A DNA stretch of 64,000 nucleotides from Bacteroidota bacterium (GTDB lineage Bacteria > Bacteroidota > Ignavibacteria > Ignavibacteriales > Ignavibacteriaceae), in assembly GCA_021824565.1 (NCBI GenBank), contig JAKAKL010000118.1, forward strand, positions 1 to 64,000, given 5' to 3'. Shown in pieces: positions 63,242 through 64,000 of the stretch. The position numbers were made by a program, and so were the translations under genes. The stretch's first letter is position 1, and every line of letters begins with the position of its first letter. The notes under the pieces were generated by a model, which was not told where the DNA came from, did not search any database, and saw only the letters and a program-made list of their open reading frames with translations.

Positions 63242-63280
63242 TATTATTTTGATCCTATAAAGAAGTCAAACTAAATATTA

Positions 63281-64000
63281 TTAATTCTTTTTCTTTTTAG
63301 TTTCGTCGTCGACGACTTCATAAGAAGCATCCTGTACTTCTTTGTCATCTGCTTTTTGTTCGCCTTGAGATGCGCCGCCAGTCTGCTGTGAAGGATCGGG
63401 ACCGGGCTGCTGCGCTCCGGGCTGTGAATAAAGCTCGGAAGCGATCTGGCTCCATACTTTATTCAATGATTCCGTTGCAGCTTTAATCTGATCGGTGTTG
63501 TTGGAAGCGATTGCGTCCTCAACTTTTTTTATCTCAGCTTCAAGCTTTCCTTTGGAATCGGCAGACATTTTATCTTTCATTTCCTCAATTTGTTTTTTAG
63601 TTTGAAAGACCAAGCTGTCAGCCTGATTTTTAACATCGATGCCTTCTTTTTTCATTTTATCTTCGGCAGCATGTTCCTTAGCGCTGTTCTTCATCTTCTC
63701 TACTTCTTCCTGCGACAATCCGCTTGAAGAAGTTATTCTTATGCTTTGCTCTTTGCCGGTAGCTTTGTCTTTAGCGGCAACGTGGAGAATACCGTTAGCG
63801 TCAATATCGAAAGTAACTTCGATCTGCGGAATGCCTCTCGGTGCAGGCGGAATGCCGTCAAGATGGAATCTTCCGAGCGATCTGTTATCAACAGCCATTG
63901 GTCTTTCACCTTGAAGAACATGAATCTCAACGGAAGGCTGACTATCAGATGCAGTCGAGAATACTTCGCTCTTCTTCGTAGGAATTGTTGTATTAGCGTC
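63281..64000 (-). CDS. dnaK: Chaperone DnaK (3' part, cut by window edge)
   Basis: The visible 239 residues cover the C-terminal part of Dna[32 protein letters not shown] begins the substrate-binding domain, [35 protein letters not shown] follows, then the helical lid, and a Gln/Gly/Pro-rich tail ending [13 protein letters not shown]. The family folds newly made and damaged proteins with DnaJ and GrpE. The ATPase domain lies beyond the right edge. A strong terminator follows the stop. Confidence 0.95.
   Translation of the reverse strand, partial: DANTTIPTKKSEVFSTASDSQPSVEIHVLQGERPMAVDNRSLGRFHLDGIPPAPRGIPQIEVTFDIDANGILHVAAKDKATGKEQSIRITSSSGLSQEEVEKMKNSAKEHAAEDKMKKEGIDVKNQADSLVFQTKKQIEEMKDKMSADSKGKLEAEIKKVEDAIASNNTDQIKAATESLNKVWSQIASELYSQPGAQQPGPDPSQQTGGASQGEQKADDKEVQDASYEVVDDETKKKKN

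Overview
The window reads as an AT-rich chromosomal segment from a member of the Ignavibacteria (Bacteroidota/Chlorobi group). This is inferred from gene content: a PorU/PorV type IX secretion (T9SS) pair, T9SS C-terminal sorting domains on three proteins, a pentaheme ActA-like cytochrome of alternative complex III, the GldA/GldF/GldG/DUF4340 block, separate secD and secF, a DUF2723 membrane protein and a YtxJ bacillithiol-type protein. No phage, plasmid or CRISPR content was seen; both window ends cut genes (a protein following actA at the left, dnaK at the right).

Layout. 1-0.8 kb: pentaheme cytochrome plus the start of the next gene of a respiratory operon (minus). 1.2-13 kb (minus): glycolate/D-lactate oxidase glcD-glcF, a C-terminal processing protease, tmk, a YbbR protein, yqgF, the (p)ppGpp synthetase/hydrolase, a TPR protein, upp and der. 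13-25.5 kb (minus): a secretion/envelope cluster reading porU, porV, an M6-like protein that has lost its zinc motif, a peptidase-MA/TolB-propeller/barrel protein and a small DUF5683-like protein, running into der. 25.7-27.3 kb (minus): ferredoxin, nth and an HD-domain protein. 27.3-29.8 kb: a gene-poor accessory stretch with a MITE-like nested palindrome, a tRNA-Glu(CTC), an FN3-domain protein and two unusual short-period repeat arrays. 29.9-33.2 kb (plus): secD, secF, terminator, then a probable free-standing small RNA. 33.2-42.8 kb (minus): three SpoIIE-type PP2C phosphatases with an RsbV-like STAS protein and an RsbW-like kinase, next to an ECF sigma factor and its membrane anti-sigma factor. 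43-48.9 kb (plus): lepA, lepB, a T9SS subtilase, an O-methyltransferase and an unknown helical protein. 48.9-53.9 kb: marR and yigZ (minus), uvrA (plus), FKBP-TPR (minus). 54-62.5 kb (plus): DUF2723 protein, ytxJ, the gldA-gldF-gldG-DUF4340 operon and a HEAT-like secreted protein. 62.5-63.3 kb: a decayed 21-bp repeat array and a small reading frame. 63.3-64 kb (minus): 3' part of dnaK.

How it fits together. The PorU-PorV block supplies the surface sortase and shuttle that process T9SS cargo, and the window also encodes cargo (M6-like protein, subtilase). The phosphatase/STAS/kinase cluster has all parts of a partner-switching stress circuit with three alternative input phosphatases.

The least explained material is non-coding. 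Three repeat arrays (28048-28110, 28815-29195, 62655-62927) all have a basic spacing close to 21 bp, and 33127-33210 holds a two-hairpin RNA with its own promoter and terminator. The array at 62655-62927 also reads on the minus strand as an alternating D-Q-A / D-L-A heptapeptide repeat interrupted by one stop codon. All family assignments come from reading motifs by eye; no database search was run.
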